Assembly: GCA_005656395.1 (NCBI GenBank)
Contig: SRSI01000010.1
Location: forward strand, 992,001-1,056,000
Reading direction: 5' to 3'
Origin: Strongyloides papillosus
Lineage: Eukaryota; Nematoda; Chromadorea; Rhabditida; Strongyloididae
DNA: 64,000 nucleotides
Below are positions 45,637-59,421 of this stretch, one piece after another. A program made the position numbers and the translations under genes. How positions within the stretch are numbered: the stretch's first letter is position 1; each line of letters begins with the position of its first letter. Under the pieces are notes generated by a model that ran no database searches, had not been told where the DNA came from, and saw only the letters and a list, made by a program, of their open reading frames with translations.

Positions 45637-48600
45637 TTAAAAGTCATCTTCAAGAACGTAAACTTTTGAGGCATTTGCCTTTCCTCCAACTACTGTAGTA
45701 CGTGATTTAGCACGAAGAAGATGTAATGAAGATTCAGCTTGATCTGCACGTCCCTCAGCATCTTCAAGTTCACGTTGGTATCTACGAACACGTTGAAGAT
45801 TTTGCATTGTTATTGATTCCTAAAATTAGAATAATCTAAAGACATTAAAATTAAAAACTTACTGCTTCTCCAAGTTGTCTCTTTTGAATATTAAGTTTTT
45901 CAAGAAGCCTATCTGCAGTATCTTGTGCCATAACGAAGTTCTTGTGTTCTTCATCAACTTGCATTTGAACTTCTTTAATTCTTCTGTCTTTCTTTCTAAG
46001 AGCATTTTGAGTTTCTTTGTGTCTTCTTGTTTCTTCATCTAAAGCAGTTTCTAAATCTCTAATTCTAGTTTCCAATTTAGCAATAACTCTTTTTCCTCCT
46101 AATAAAGCAGCAGCTTCAGCTTCTTGGATTTGTACTTGAAGTTGTTTAACTTGTTCTTCTAATGATTTTCTTAAGGCGTCAATCTTCATAGAATGTTCTT
46201 GTTCTTCATGAAGTTGTTCAAGAGCACGTGCTGCATCAGCAAGAGCTCTAGAGCAACGTTCATCAGCGGCATGGAGTTCTTTGGTAGCTTCATCAAGATC
46301 AGCTTGTGCGGTGGAAAGTTCAGTCTCAAGTTTATTTTTGATAGCAGTAAGATTATTGTTAATAGATTGAAGATCATTAATACGTCCGTTAGCTTCTTCA
46401 AGATCATTTTCGGCTTGCTTGCGAGCACGAATAGCATTATCCAAAGCATTCTTGACTTCTTCAAGTTCTGCTGAGAGAGTAGAAATCTTACGTTGAGCAA
46501 GAGCATAAGCATCCAAAGTTTGTTGAAGTTGTCTTTGAGAATCTTCCAAATTAGCTTGAAGGACTTTAAGTTGTTCAGATTGTTTCTTGATTGTTTTTTG
46601 AGCTTCAATATTAGCACGATTGAGATTATCAACAGTCATTTCAAGTTCAGCAATTTCAGCTTGGTATTTCTTCTTAAGTCTTGAAATTTCGGCCTTCATT
46701 CTAGCTTCAGCATCAGCAAGAGCAGCAGCAAGTCTATCAATCTCAAATTGAAGGTTCTTACGGAGGGCTTCCATTTCTTCTTCCTTCTCTTGGAGTCTTC
46801 TTTCCATTTCAATTCTAAGTTGTTGAAGTTCAGCTTGAAGACGTTGTGCACGAGATTCTGCGTCACGTCTAGCAGCATCAGATTCTTTAAGAGCAGTTTG
46901 GAGCTCACGAATTTCTCCGGCAAGTCTAGCATTTTCAAGGTCGAGTTCGTGTAATTTTCTGTTTGCATCAGCAAGAGCTTCTTTAGCTTCATGAAGATCA
47001 TCATGAAGTTTTTTGTTCTCACGAGCAAGAGCTTCTTTTTGTTCAACAGCCTTTTCATAAAGATGTTTCATCTTCTGGAGTTCAGCTTGGCATGCACGGA
47101 GTTCTCTTTGAGCAGCTTCAAGTTCAGCAGTAAGTTCATCAATACGTATTTTAAGTTCGTTAACAGTTCTCTCAAGTTGTTCCTTAGCACGTTCTAAGAT
47201 AGCAATAGTGTTTTGAGCCTTTTCTAAATCAACGATCAAAACTTCAACTTCTGATTGAAGTCTACTCTTTGCTTTTTCCAATTGAGAAATCTTTTGAAGC
47301 ATAAGCTCAATTTGTTCCTCATATTCAGCTTGTTTTTGGAGCATTTTCTTACGGAGGTCTTCAACTTCTTCATGATGAAGAGCAACTTCGGCATCGAATT
47401 TACTTTTCCATTGTGTGATTTCAGTGTTGGCAAGAGAAAGTTTGTGTTCAGCTTCTGTTCTAGCACTTGATTCTTCATCAAGAGCAGTACGTACAGCATC
47501 AAGCTCAAGTTGAACTTGGTGGAGTTGAGCTTGCATTTGTGAACGTTCACGTTCAGCATCTTCAAGACGACGTCTAGCTTCTTCAAGTTGTTGGGCAAGT
47601 TGGTATTTAACATGTTGAAGATTATCAAGTTGAACTTTTTGGTCATGAACTTCTTTTAATAAATCGTTATTTTCAGCTTGAAGTCTTTGGCGTTGGTTAG
47701 CAAGATCATTTACATGCTTATTCAAATCCTCTACCTTGTTACTAAGATCATTAGCTTGTGCTTCAAAACGTTCGGCGGCTTTTTCAGCAATGTGCTAAAA
47801 GTATTTTCATTATATTTGCTATTCATGGATATTTTACTAATTTAGTATTTTGATATTTTTACTATTTTTTTTAAAAAATCACAGATATAATTTTTTACAA
47901 CACTTAAAATAAAATTTCCTCTATATCTAACAATTTTACCAGTATAAAAATCATTTTCTCATAAAATATAATTAACAAACTTTTAAAATCAACAGTTGCC
48001 AATAAAAAGTAATTATTGTTAAGATAGAAGAATCTCTTTCAAGTAAAATTACTTAAAATCTCATCTTTCTATTTAATCTAGATAAATTCTATTTATCATT
48101 TACTCAACAACTATATGTAAGTAGATATATAGCTTCTTGATTATTTTGTTTAATATTATATACTGATTTATGATTAGTAAAGCTTTAGTTAAATGGCCTA
48201 TAACAAAAAGATGTTTGTATATGTGTGCCATTTTAAATATCGTGGGCTGTTATTTAATAGTGAAAACAATTTTATGATAAAATTTGATAAGAATGTGAAA
48301 AATCTAAGAAGTATATAAGTAACAAAGTTAATTTACTATCCTTATGATCAATTTTAATAAACAATAAAAATTTTTCATCATTAATTTTGTTTTACTGGAA
48401 AACGAAAAAAGTAATAGATTTATTTTAACTCAAAGAAAATTACCTTGTGATACAAAAATACAATTGAAAATTTTTTTTACAATCAATCGTATTACTAAGC
48501 ATTTATATTTATAATTTACAATGTTTGTAAGTGAACATTTTATCTTTATTTTAAAAAAATTTCAATTTTATAGTGTAAATTTATATATTATGTTGAAAAA

Positions 48601-49592
48601 GTATCAACGTTCAACTTTTATTTAATTTCCAGTGCAAGTCATCTTATTGCTCATCAACATCTTGTCAACAGTTTTAAGAACAAGGGATATATAAAGTTAA
48701 AGTAATTTCTCGGAAATAAGATCTGAATCGGTAAAGGTAAAATAATATTTAGCTAATGTGACTACTTATATAATATTAAAGATATGATTTTAAAAACAAC
48801 AATCTGTTTGTTTAATTAATAAAAAGAAATCTAAAAATCAATCATATAACATGATAGAAACTTAAATAAAAAACTAGATAAAATTTTTAAAAATTTTATG
48901 TCATATAATTTTTAACTTACTTTATCCTTTTGAACTTGATCAATAGTAGAAGTAAGTTCAATAACTTCATGTTGAAGACGTTGTCTTTCACGATCAATCT
49001 TACTATTTTTCTTTTGTAATTGTTCAATTTGATCTTGATAGTCAAGAAGAGAGTCTTGGTGTTTTTTACGAAGACAATTAATAGCATCTTCGGATTCGAT
49101 TTGTGATTCTTCGAGAAGTTTACGGAGCTTGGATAATTCAGCTTCACGCTTGCGGTTGGATTCGATTTGTGAGTCGGTTGTTCCTTCAGCATCTTCAAGA
49201 CGATCTGTTAAAGCAATAAGTTGAACAGAGAGATCAGCACGTTCTCTTTCAATCTAATAATAAATTAAATTTTTATCAATAAAAAATAAAAGCATTATAC
49301 TTACTCTGTTACGAAGTTCTCTTTCAGATTCAAGATCTTCTTGAAGAAGACGGATCTTGTCCTAAAAGTTGATAAATTTAATAAAAAATTTGCAAATATA
49401 AATTTTAGATAGAAAATAGATGAATAAAATAGTATATTGAATAAAGCATACCTCAAGTCTAGTTAAAGATCCGAGATCAGCAACAGAAAGATTTCCAAAA
49501 GCAGCAGCACCACCAGCAAAAGCTGATACAGAAGGTGATTTGTAAATATTGGCATTAGCCATAGAAGGACTTTTATAAAGATTGGAGGACAT
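45637..49592 (-). CDS. unc-15: Paramyosin
   Basis: Five exons, 49592-49452, 49361-49305, 49253-48921, 47794-45863 and 45819-45637, join in frame to 881 residues, essentially the length of C. elegans UNC-15. The short non-helical head is [20 protein letters not shown] with repeated YKSPS. Then [20 protein letters not shown] opens one continuous coiled-coil rod ([69 protein letters not shown]). The tail is [15 protein letters not shown] with [20 protein letters not shown]. Paramyosin forms the core of invertebrate thick filaments together with myosin heavy chains. Codon use is notably biased (many GAA/AAG/CTT/GCA), as in highly expressed muscle genes. Intron 3 is unusually long, 1,126 bp; the others are 43-90 bp. 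Confidence 0.98.
47795..48920 (-). other. Long third intron of paramyosin
   Basis: 1,126 bp between exons 3 and 4 with GTAAGT donor and TTTTAG acceptor, in a window where most introns are under 60 bp. No nested gene or RNA recognised. It may house an enhancer or an alternative first exon. Confidence 0.7.
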
Positions 49593-51656
49593 TCTCTCTC
49601 TCGAGTGTCTTAAGCTAATAGAACAAAAATAAGTCTCGAGTAATAACTACAAGTAGTGGTCGACAGGGGTAGGAAGAATCTACTGATAAAGTCGTTAGCG
49701 GGTTGGATATATCGCGTTAAAGTAAGATCAAATTAGAAAGGGTGTTTTGTGAATAACGAGAGAGGCGTTAGAGATGTCAAATAAAATGGGGGATAAAAGT
49801 AAAGAATGAAAAGATATAAGGGAAGAGAGATGATAAGGAAAGTTTTTTCAGTGAATAGATAAATGAGACAATAAGTGATAGTGTGTACAGAGATCCCGAT
49901 AAACTAAGTATGAGTGCCATGAGGGAAAGATAAAGATTTATAGAAAATAATTTGTGTTGTATGTGTGATCATTACTAATAACTGGAATTAGGATATACAT
50001 TCTTTAGAGTAGGCGAAAAGAAGGGACAGGTAATGAAAAGTATCTGGAGGATGGTAAAGAAAATGTTAATGATTAATAAAGTTACCAGTAAAATATTAAA
50101 GCCTGCTGGCTTGTTACTTATTGCAAACACAGAATAATATTTTTATCAAATCATCTCTGGATCTCTAGTTAGTGGTGGAATTATTTAAACAACATTATAT
50201 TTCAAATTTTTGATCTTTACAAGAAATAGTAAACATATAAACTTTTAATTTTAATACTAAGAATATTAGAAGAGCTTTATTTCTTATTGGCACAATTATT
50301 GTTTGCCTGGTACACGAGAATTTAATTTATATATTATTGCTTTGATTAATACACATACATACATTTTTTCATTTTTGCCGTATGATTGATAAGAACATAA
50401 AATTTATTCACTATATGTTTTAAGACTATTATGAAATAAAGTTATATATATATTTTTTTTCAAATGAAATAGGGAAAAGTTTGATAAATCAGAGAGAGTA
50501 TTAAGTAAATATACGTACATAAAATTTTAAAGAATATTTCAATCAAATCAATGGCATTTCTTTTATTTTTAACGTATCGTATAGAAGATATCTAAATACT
50601 AATAACACATATTATTTGTTTCAAATAATTTTCTTGCATTTCTTTTTACAATCAATCTATTATGTTGAAAATTTAAATGCACTGCAAAAGAAAATGATCT
50701 AAGAAGAATATATTATATGTTTAAAAAAAAGAATTATAAATAATTATATTTATTGTTAAATAAATCGCCCCCTCTATATTGAAGTATATTATTTTCAAAG
50801 TAATTGCTCATAGTAAAAAAAACTTTTGTGTTACCTTCTATAAATTAATAATGCAATGAAATTGTAAAAAAAAATTTTGTAAAATAATAAAAAAATCTAT
50901 TTTTACCACTATATAGTAAATGCCATTATGGTGAATTGTTCATGGATTATGGAACTTAATTATATTTCAATGGACTGTAAAAATGTCTAACACATTTATT
51001 TTCAATTAACGATAATTTTAAATGTAAACAGACTTAAAAATATAAAATTATATTCAATGATTTGAGTACTTTAAAGTTGAAATCTGAAGAAAAAATTTAA
51101 AAGATATAACAAGCTTTAATTTATTATTATCATCATTTTGAGTACTTTCTTTCGTCATTTCAATTGGATATTTTTAAACCAGATCGAAGATTAATATTAA
51201 TTTGTGAAACAGTATATGTAACATTGTTTTAGAGGTTTATAATTTTTATCTATTATTTTGTTTATAAATTTTAGTTTTATTTAGTTATTGTAAACAAATT
51301 AGTCGAACTAGGTAGTTTTGTGTTAAAGATATAGCATTTATTAATAATTAAAAGTTGTAACATCTTTGTTTACTATATGTTTTTTCAAACAAAGTGTTTT
51401 CATAAAAATATTAATTTTAAGATATATTCTTAAGTTACTTTCACGATATAAGTTAAATTTCTGTGAAAAATATGTTAAAAATTATTGTTTGAAGTAAATT
51501 TAATAAATCAATCAAAAGGTATAAGATTTCATTACAAGGAAAGCTAATAAAAAGTCTTTTGTTTATTTATTGTATAAACAGTATCAAATTTGAAAATTAT
51601 TTCAATATCAAAAATAAAATCATGACAATTTTAATGAAATAATTATTATCGTAATT
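49593..51656. other. Intergenic, purine-biased paramyosin 5' flank
   Basis: About 2.1 kb between divergent unc-15 (-) and the colmedin gene (+). The part next to unc-15 (about 49600-50110) is strikingly G+A-rich on the plus strand (GGTAGGAAGAAT, GGGTGTTTTGTG, GGGAAGAGAGATGATAAGGA) and less A/T-rich than typical flanks here. It probably contains the muscle promoter and 5' UTR. The rest is ordinary A/T-rich sequence. Confidence 0.6.
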
Positions 51657-53629
51657 ATGAACTTACTGATTTTTGACAGCGGACAAAAAGATGATGTAAA
51701 ACATTGTAATGGTTTTGATGAAAATGTTTGGAAAAAATATTTAAAACGTATGGAATATTTTCAACTACTCCTATTTTTAGTATCAATTATTTTATTTATT
51801 CATTCATACTATGAATTGAATAATCTTGAAAATCGTATTTTTTTAACTGCAATGAAGATACACCAATTAAAAAATGTAAAGTTTCAAGAAAAATGGAATA
51901 AAAGAACAAAAAGAGAAAATGTTGATAGTATTAATTCTATATTTCCAATAGATTCAGATAATTCCAAGTTAAATTTAACTAGGTCTGAAATGTGGCTTCA
52001 ATCGCTTTCAAAAATACGAGTAAGTTAAAACAAAAAAATATTTATATTGTTTACATATATTTACAATAAAAAATTAACTTACACATCTTCTTTTCTTAAT
52101 AATAAATGTAAACATAATTTTCATAAATTAATCATCGACAAAATGTGTAAATAAATTTTAAAATAAGTAGGATGATTTTTAACAAAATATTAAATTTTAA
52201 AGATGAATGAATTAATGGATAAATGTTTGGATTTACATGAATATTGTGTAGAAGAAAATGGATCAGAAAGAGGACCACCTGGTCCACCAGGATTACCAGG
52301 CGAACCTGGACCACAAGGAAATCCTGGTCCACCGGGGAAAGAAGGTCTATTTGGACTTCCTGGACCACCTGGTCCTTCAGGACCTCCAGGAATAAGAGGG
52401 AAAAATGCTATTTGTCCTAAATGCACAGTAGCTACAGAATTGGAGATGAGTGGTCCAAAAGAAGAATGTCCGAAAATTGAAGAAATGAAGTGCCCTCATT
52501 ATAATATTTTTGGAAACAAATTCAAGGATCAAGAAATGCCGTATGTTATCGAGAAAGCTTTGCCAATTATTGTTGAACGTGTATGTAGAAACTATTCTTT
52601 TATAATATAAAATATTTAGATGATTGAAAATATGACAGAAGTAGAATCATGCATGCGTGTTTGTCTGACAAATGTAACTGATGACTGGTTTGCCCCACCA
52701 GAAGTCACAGAAACACCTTATATCAAAGGAGCAACAGCTCATTGTTATTTGGAAGGTGTTGGTCGTCCTGTTTTTCATGCCCATTCAAATACATTTTATG
52801 GTTCATGGATGAGAGATGCATATCCAAAAAGTGGTAAAGATTCAGATAAACGATGGTTAGCTCCACATTTTCAAGGTGATATTTTGTATGAATATTCATC
52901 TGAAAGCGATTTAAGGAGACAAAATGTCGAAGAAGATCATATTTTACCATATATTTATTCCGGTACAAATCCCATATTTTTTAATGGAAGTTTTTATTAT
53001 CAAAGAATAGGATATCCTTCAATTATAAAATATGACTTAACCACAAAACGACACAAAGAACTGTTTATGGGTGACTATGTATCATTTAGAAAAAAAGATG
53101 TAAGTAAAATTCTATTAAATTTTTAATTTTATTTAAGTATCTATTTAATCTTCATAACAATTATTTTGATTTGGCTGTTGATGAAAATGCATTATGGGTT
53201 ATGTTCCATTACCAAGATGAGCCATTTTTGTCTGTATCAAAGGTTGATATTTCAAATTTAACAATTTACCAAACATGGAATCTTACAATGGTTAATCATA
53301 CAGATGTAGGAAATGGATTCGTTGTATGTGGTGTTTTATATTTAATTAAAAACACAACTGATATAAAATCAGAAATATTTATTTCCTATGATTTTTATCG
53401 AGATAAGTATAAAACACCAAATATCAAGTGGGTAAATTTATATCAAAATGCTAACATGATTTCATATAATCCATTTGATAAAAGAATATATATTTATGAT
53501 CATGGTTATCTTCTAACTGTACCTGCCAGAATTCATTGGAGGGCAAAAAGGGATATAAATGAAAATGGTATGGATGAGTTATCAGATAATACTGATGACA
53601 TCAAGGAAAACTTTTATGTGAATGTCTAA
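51657..53629 (+). CDS. unc-122: Colmedin: type II membrane collagen-olfactomedin protein (UNC-122/COF-2 family)
   Basis: Four exons, 51657-52019, 52203-52580, 52620-53099 and 53138-53629, give 570 residues. The cytoplasmic N-terminus is short. One membrane segment ([18 protein letters not shown], about residues 37-54) gives type II topology. A furin-type site, KRTKR, sits near residue 85. A collagenous Gly-X-Y stretch follows ([19 protein letters not shown] on), then CPKC and an olfactomedin domain: [96 protein letters not shown]. In C. elegans, UNC-122 and COF-2 are the known colmedins; UNC-122 acts in muscle and coelomocytes near neuromuscular junctions. Which paralogue this is cannot be decided. 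A proprotein convertase gene lies directly downstream. Confidence 0.93.
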
Positions 53630-54091
53630 GAAATTATAAATAAAATTTGCAATTTATCACCTCACTTGACAATTCACGATTTTATATGATAAAGAAAGAA
53701 ATAAAATTCTTATCATTAAAACGATAATACTTTATTCTCATTTTCTCTTCTTATAAACAAATAATACTTTTATCCTTTAAAATTATAGCTTTTTAAAATT
53801 TAATTGTTACTTTAAAATAGGTTATTATTTTATCATAAGAAAAAAATGATAAAAGATATTAATCATATATATTTCTTCATTTTGGTTTGTTCTCAAGATT
53901 ATACAAACATTACTATTTTTTTATTTTTTTTGATCTTTTTCTTGTTAAATAATAAGGTTTAAATGAAACGTGCTTAGTAAAATTTAATATACTCTTTATC
54001 AACATAAATTTCTCTACAATCATCAAAATAAATAAATATTTTCTGTCAACAACAATTAATTTGTAACTTTTAGTTAATTTCATTGTATATT
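53630..54091. other. Intergenic
   Basis: 462 bp of A/T-rich DNA between two plus-strand genes. No AG acceptor directly before the next ATG, so no sign of operon linkage. Confidence 0.5.
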
Positions 54092-56525
54092 ATGATATTT
54101 CAACTAAATATAAGAGTTCGTTTTTTTTCAAATGTATATATTTTGTTCCCTATGACTTACTTCTTATTATTTATTATTTTTACCATCTCAGTTGATACAA
54201 GTTATGGTGTTTATAAATTTAATACTATTAAAGAGCAATCAAACTACGACATAGGAGAAAATCAAATAGGTAATTTGCAATTTTTAAACTTTATGAGCAA
54301 TATTAAGAATTTCCTTCATATAAAGAAAATAAATGAAGAAAGACGACTAAGAAAAGAATTAATTGAAGTATTGAAAGAATTTCATAAAAAATATAGTTAT
54401 AAGAATAACGTTCATAGTATCAACAGACTAGATTCTAGAGTATTTACAAAGGAATGGGTTGTGAAAGTTAATGGTGGTTGGAGAAATTTGATTAAAGCTA
54501 TAAATGATACTCAGTATAAAATTGTTAAAAAAATAAAAGGATTTAATGATATATTTGTACTTAGAGAAACAAATAATACAGTAATTGATAATGGTAAAAA
54601 TAATAATCGTATAAAAAGAAAAATAAATTCAATAGAAGACATTGGAAAGAATTCAAATGTTGAATGGATTGAAAGACAAAAAAGTTACAAAAGATTTAAG
54701 AAAGATTTATTTCAAATTTTTAACTTTACAAATGAAAATTTACATAAAACTGAGGAAAAATCTTACGAAAACAAGTCTTTACCAATGTTTATTGATCCGT
54801 TATGGAAAAATCAATGGCAAATAGTAAGTTAAAAAATATCTATATTTATAATAAAATATTTTTTCATAGCATCAATATGACGAAGAAAGAAAAAATCAAT
54901 CAATTCATCAATTTTATGATATGCAAATAATGGAAGTATGGAAAATGGGATATTCAGGAAAAGGTATAGTAATATCCATATTGGATGATGGAATTGATTA
55001 CAATCATGAAGATCTCAAACAAAATTATGAACCACTTGCATCATATGATTTTAATGATGATGATAATGATCCATTACCTAGAATGGATGATTTTAATAAA
55101 CATGGAACAAAATGTGCTGGAATTATTGCGATGATTGCTAACAATACAAAATGTGGAGTGGGTGTTGCATTTAATGCAAAAGTAGGAGGAATAAGAATGT
55201 TAGATGGAGAAGTAAATGATCGTGTTGAAGCAGAAGCTATAACGTATGCAAATCAGATAACGGATATATTTGCAGCATCATGGGGACCAAATGATGATGG
55301 AAGGACAGTCGAAGGACCTGGATACTTAACACAATTAGCATTAAAAAGTGCTGTTATTAATGGTAGAGGGAAAAAAGGTTCAATTCTAGTTTGGGCTTCT
55401 GGTAATGGAGGTATACATTCAGACAATTGTAATTGTGATGGCTATGCAGCAAGTATCTATACAATATCAGTTAGTGGAGTAACACAGAATAACAATTCAC
55501 CATGGTATGGCGAAGAATGCTCCAGTACTCTTGTTAGTGCTTATTCTTCTGGTTCAAAATCAGAAAATTTAATTTCAACTACAGATTTAAATAATAAATG
55601 TGCTACTGATCATTCTGGAACGTCGGCTTCTGTACCAACAGTAGCAGGTATAATAGCATTAACATTAGAAGCAAATAATTCTTTGACATGGAGAGATATT
55701 CAACATCTCATTGTTTGGACAGCAGAACCATCAGGTCTTATTAAAAGTTCTTCGGATGGTTGGCAAAAAAATGGTGCAGGATTTTTAATTAATTCCAGAT
55801 TTGGCTTTGGATTAATAAATGCTAAAAGAATGGTAAAATGGGCAAAAAATTGGACACACATTCCTGAAATGGTAACGTGCTCAATAGTATTTCCAAAATT
55901 TGAGAAAAGGTGGTTAACATCTAGTAAAGCATTAAATATAAAATTTAATGTTAATGGATGTAGAGGAATGAAAAACGAAGTTAACTACATAGAACAAGTT
56001 CAATTACTAGTTGAAGCTAAAAATCGATATAGAGGAAATTTAGCTATTTGGTTAGAAAGCCCTAAAGGAACAAAAACCCAGCTTTTACATCCTAGGCATC
56101 TTGATGATTCTACCAGTGGCTTCAAAAATTGGCCTTTTACTTCTGTCCAAACATGGGGTGAAAATCCAAATGGTGATTGGAATGTTTTTATTGTAGATCT
56201 TGAAACTGAAGGATTCGTTAGTAATTTAACTTTTGTTATTCATGGTACAAAAGAAATGCCTAAATATCGTGAAAACGAAAAACAATATAATCTACACAAT
56301 ATTGAAGGTTATGTAAATAAGAATAGAGAAAATAATAAGTTAACAGATTCAATAAACGTATTAAGTCATGGTAAAAGGTTTGTACAAATGGTTACAGAAA
56401 ATGGTGTTGATGTAGACAATTTTTCTGCTATTGAACAAATCATCGCCTTGCATGAAGAATTGAAGAAATTTAAAATTTCAAAAAAGAATCAGAAAGAAAT
56501 TTTCATAGAAGGTATGGAAACATAG
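54092..56525 (+). CDS. Kexin/furin-type proprotein convertase (subtilase S8B)
   Basis: Two exons, 54092-54823 and 54870-56525, give 795 residues. A hydrophobic signal (YFLLFIIFTISV) is followed by a propeptide with FTKEWVVKVNGGW and a likely autoprocessing site NNRIKRK. The catalytic domain has the complete triad: Asp283 (ISILDDGIDYNHEDL), His322 (NKHGTKCAGII) and Ser496 (HSGTSASVPTVAG), plus oxyanion Asn423 (WASGNGG). The P domain follows (VQLLVEAKNRYRGNLAIWLE, SFKN-type GFKNWPFTSVQTWGE, NPNGDWNVFIVDLE). It lacks the Cys-rich region and membrane anchor of furin/KPC-1, ending in a charged helical tail, so it is probably secreted or retained by other means. C. elegans has four convertases (KPC-1, AEX-5, BLI-4, EGL-3). 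The assignment is open; AEX-5- or KPC-like seem likelier than EGL-3. Confidence 0.93.
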
Positions 56526-57128
56526 AAACTTTCCATGATTATTGTATTTTAAAATTCGTTGCACAAATACATGAATAATAAAATTTGTAATTATTAACCA
56601 TATGTATTTTTTTGTTGATTTTTTAAATTTTAAGTTTACAATTTTTTCCAATTAGCTATCTGTTTGTGCTTTATTGTAGAAAATTACGAAAGTATGTTCG
56701 AAGACTACATAAAACGAGAAAACTAATTTCAAACATTTGTGCATAAAAAATGAACACAAACATCTATTCAAAAGTTTTTCTAATGCATTTAATGTTATTG
56801 AAAATAAAAGTTCCGTTGACAAGTACGTTAAATTTATAAATAAAAACATCAAACAAAAAATAATATGACATACTTTGAATAATCTAATAAATGGAAATCT
56901 AACATATAATTGCATGACATTTCGTAACCTAAAGACAAAATTACTATAGAAAATGGTATTTGTGGACAAAAAATAGACATACAATATATTTATAAAAAGA
57001 ACAAATTGCGTGATCATAGTATTCATAATATCCGTTGATTCCTTAAAATAGTAGAAAAGCGGGATATATTTTTTTTACGAATATTTTCGTGTTGAGAATT
57101 TGAGTTTTTTTAGTAGTTACCTTTGTAA
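56526..57128. other. Intergenic with an unusually long minus-strand frame
   Basis: 603 bp between two plus-strand genes; carries the frame at 56652-57026 listed separately and the 5' flank of the sphingomyelin synthase gene. Confidence 0.5.
56652..57026 (-). other. Hydrophobic 124-codon frame, possible small membrane protein
   Basis: A minus-strand frame of 124 codons with an in-frame ATG is embedded in A/T-rich DNA, where stops should occur about every ten codons by chance. The translation is Phe/Leu/Ile-rich with three to four hydrophobic stretches (FVLFINILYVYFLS, IIFCLMFLFINLTYL) between short basic loops. No family recognised, and hydrophobic frames are easy to get from T-rich strands, so it may be spurious. 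Confidence 0.3.
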
Positions 57129-58188
<1,060 letters not shown>

Positions 58189-58256
58189 TTTTCCTCTGTT
58201 AGAAAAGTAATTTTTATGATTAGTATATTTATTACTTATTTCCAATATTTAACAAA

Positions 58257-59107
58257 TTATAATAAATTATTAAATCTATTTCTCAAAGGTCTTACGAAAT
58301 TTATTAACAACTCGCGCCAAAATTTCCCTTTTTCTGAGATGATATAAAGATAAGAACCACTTAAAATACTTGTTGGTATGGCTAATTTCAGTTGAACATT
58401 TAGAAATTTATCGTCTGCTTTTGCTTCAAATTTATCAGCATCCGAATCCACAAGATCCTCCTCCTCCTCGATAATGGCAAATTTATTTTCTTTGAAATGA
58501 TTTTTTAGCTCGTTACTAATTTGAAGGTCAGTTTTCTCGAGAATCTTATTTACCATTTTATCCATAGTAATGTTTTTTGTTGGAATTCTTGAATAATATT
58601 CACCATTTGATAACAGAACAATAGTAGGAGATGGTTCAACAACACGCATTTGAAATATTTTTGAATTATCAGATGTTTTAACAGCAACCACCAACAACTT
58701 TGGAAAATAATGAGGAATACTTTTAAATATTGGTAAAGATTTTTCAGTAAAAATACATTGTTCACGATAAAAAATCACTAGAGCACACCAAGCTAAACCA
58801 TTTTCATTTTCTTTTTTCCTAAATTCTTCAAATGCCGTTATATTCATAACACGCACATGATTATTATGTATATCATTATCTAATACATAAATTAATAATC
58901 AATATGAATAAACTTACAATTTATACAATTTGCTTTGTCTGTTAAAATATCTACTGGTAAAAATGATAAACACCTCTTGTCTTCAATTTTTGGACATACC
59001 CTTGCCAACAAATATGTAAACCACTGTTTTCTAGTAAAATTCGGACACTCATTTCCTTCAACGATATATAATGTATGAATAATAAGTAGTAAATACTTTA
59101 ATTTCAT
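58257..59107 (-). CDS. TXNDC15-like thioredoxin-fold membrane/secretory protein
   Basis: Exon 1 (59107-58918) and exon 2 (58879-58257) flank a 38-bp intron; 270 residues. Signal peptide (KLKYLLLIIHTLYIVEG), then a Cys-containing luminal part (CPNFTRKQWFTYLLARVCPK). The thioredoxin-like domain has CALVIFYREQCIFTEKSLP, FPKLLVVAVKTSDNS, VVEPSPTIVLLSNGEYYSRI. As in TXNDC15 there is no CxxC (QCIF), so redox catalysis is unlikely. An acidic stretch (EEEEDLVD) precedes a weakly hydrophobic C-terminal segment that may be a membrane anchor. TXNDC15 in vertebrates affects ciliary protein quality; its role here is unknown. Tail-to-tail with the sphingomyelin synthase gene, 68 bp apart. Confidence 0.75.
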
Positions 59108-59421
59108 TTTCAAAAAAGAGTTATTACAATAGTATCATCTATGTAGTTTTCACCATAAGTCTTCTTCAAGTATATGCAACTCCAATTTTACTTATGATAT
59201 TTTCTTCATGAGAAATAGTAATTAAAATCAAATGAAGCACGTCAATTCACCAAATATTAATATGGGAATTTGGCCAAGTATAATAAAAGGTACTTTGGTT
59301 TTTTTTCAATGTGTTATATGTAAATTTATTACTAATTTACCTATTATATATAATGTATAAATATTTCTTGTGTTTTTGTTAGTATTATACTTTAAGTAAT
59401 TACCTTTTTCGGTGTTGTAAA
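59108..59421. promoter_or_regulatory. Divergent promoter region TXNDC15-like/rpa-1
   Basis: 314 bp between divergent start codons. It holds both promoters. No E2F-like element comparable to that of top-2 was seen. Confidence 0.4.

Noticed and set aside
46186..47646. Antisense and alternate-frame reading frames inside paramyosin
   Set aside because: Low-complexity shadows of heptad-repeat coding sequence, rich in Leu/Asn/Lys or Phe/Ser.
52132..52426. Minus-strand Gly/Pro-rich frame resembling collagen
   Set aside because: The antisense of Gly-Pro-Pro codons (GGA CCA CCT) also reads as Gly/Pro; it is the mirror of the colmedin collagen stretch on the plus strand.
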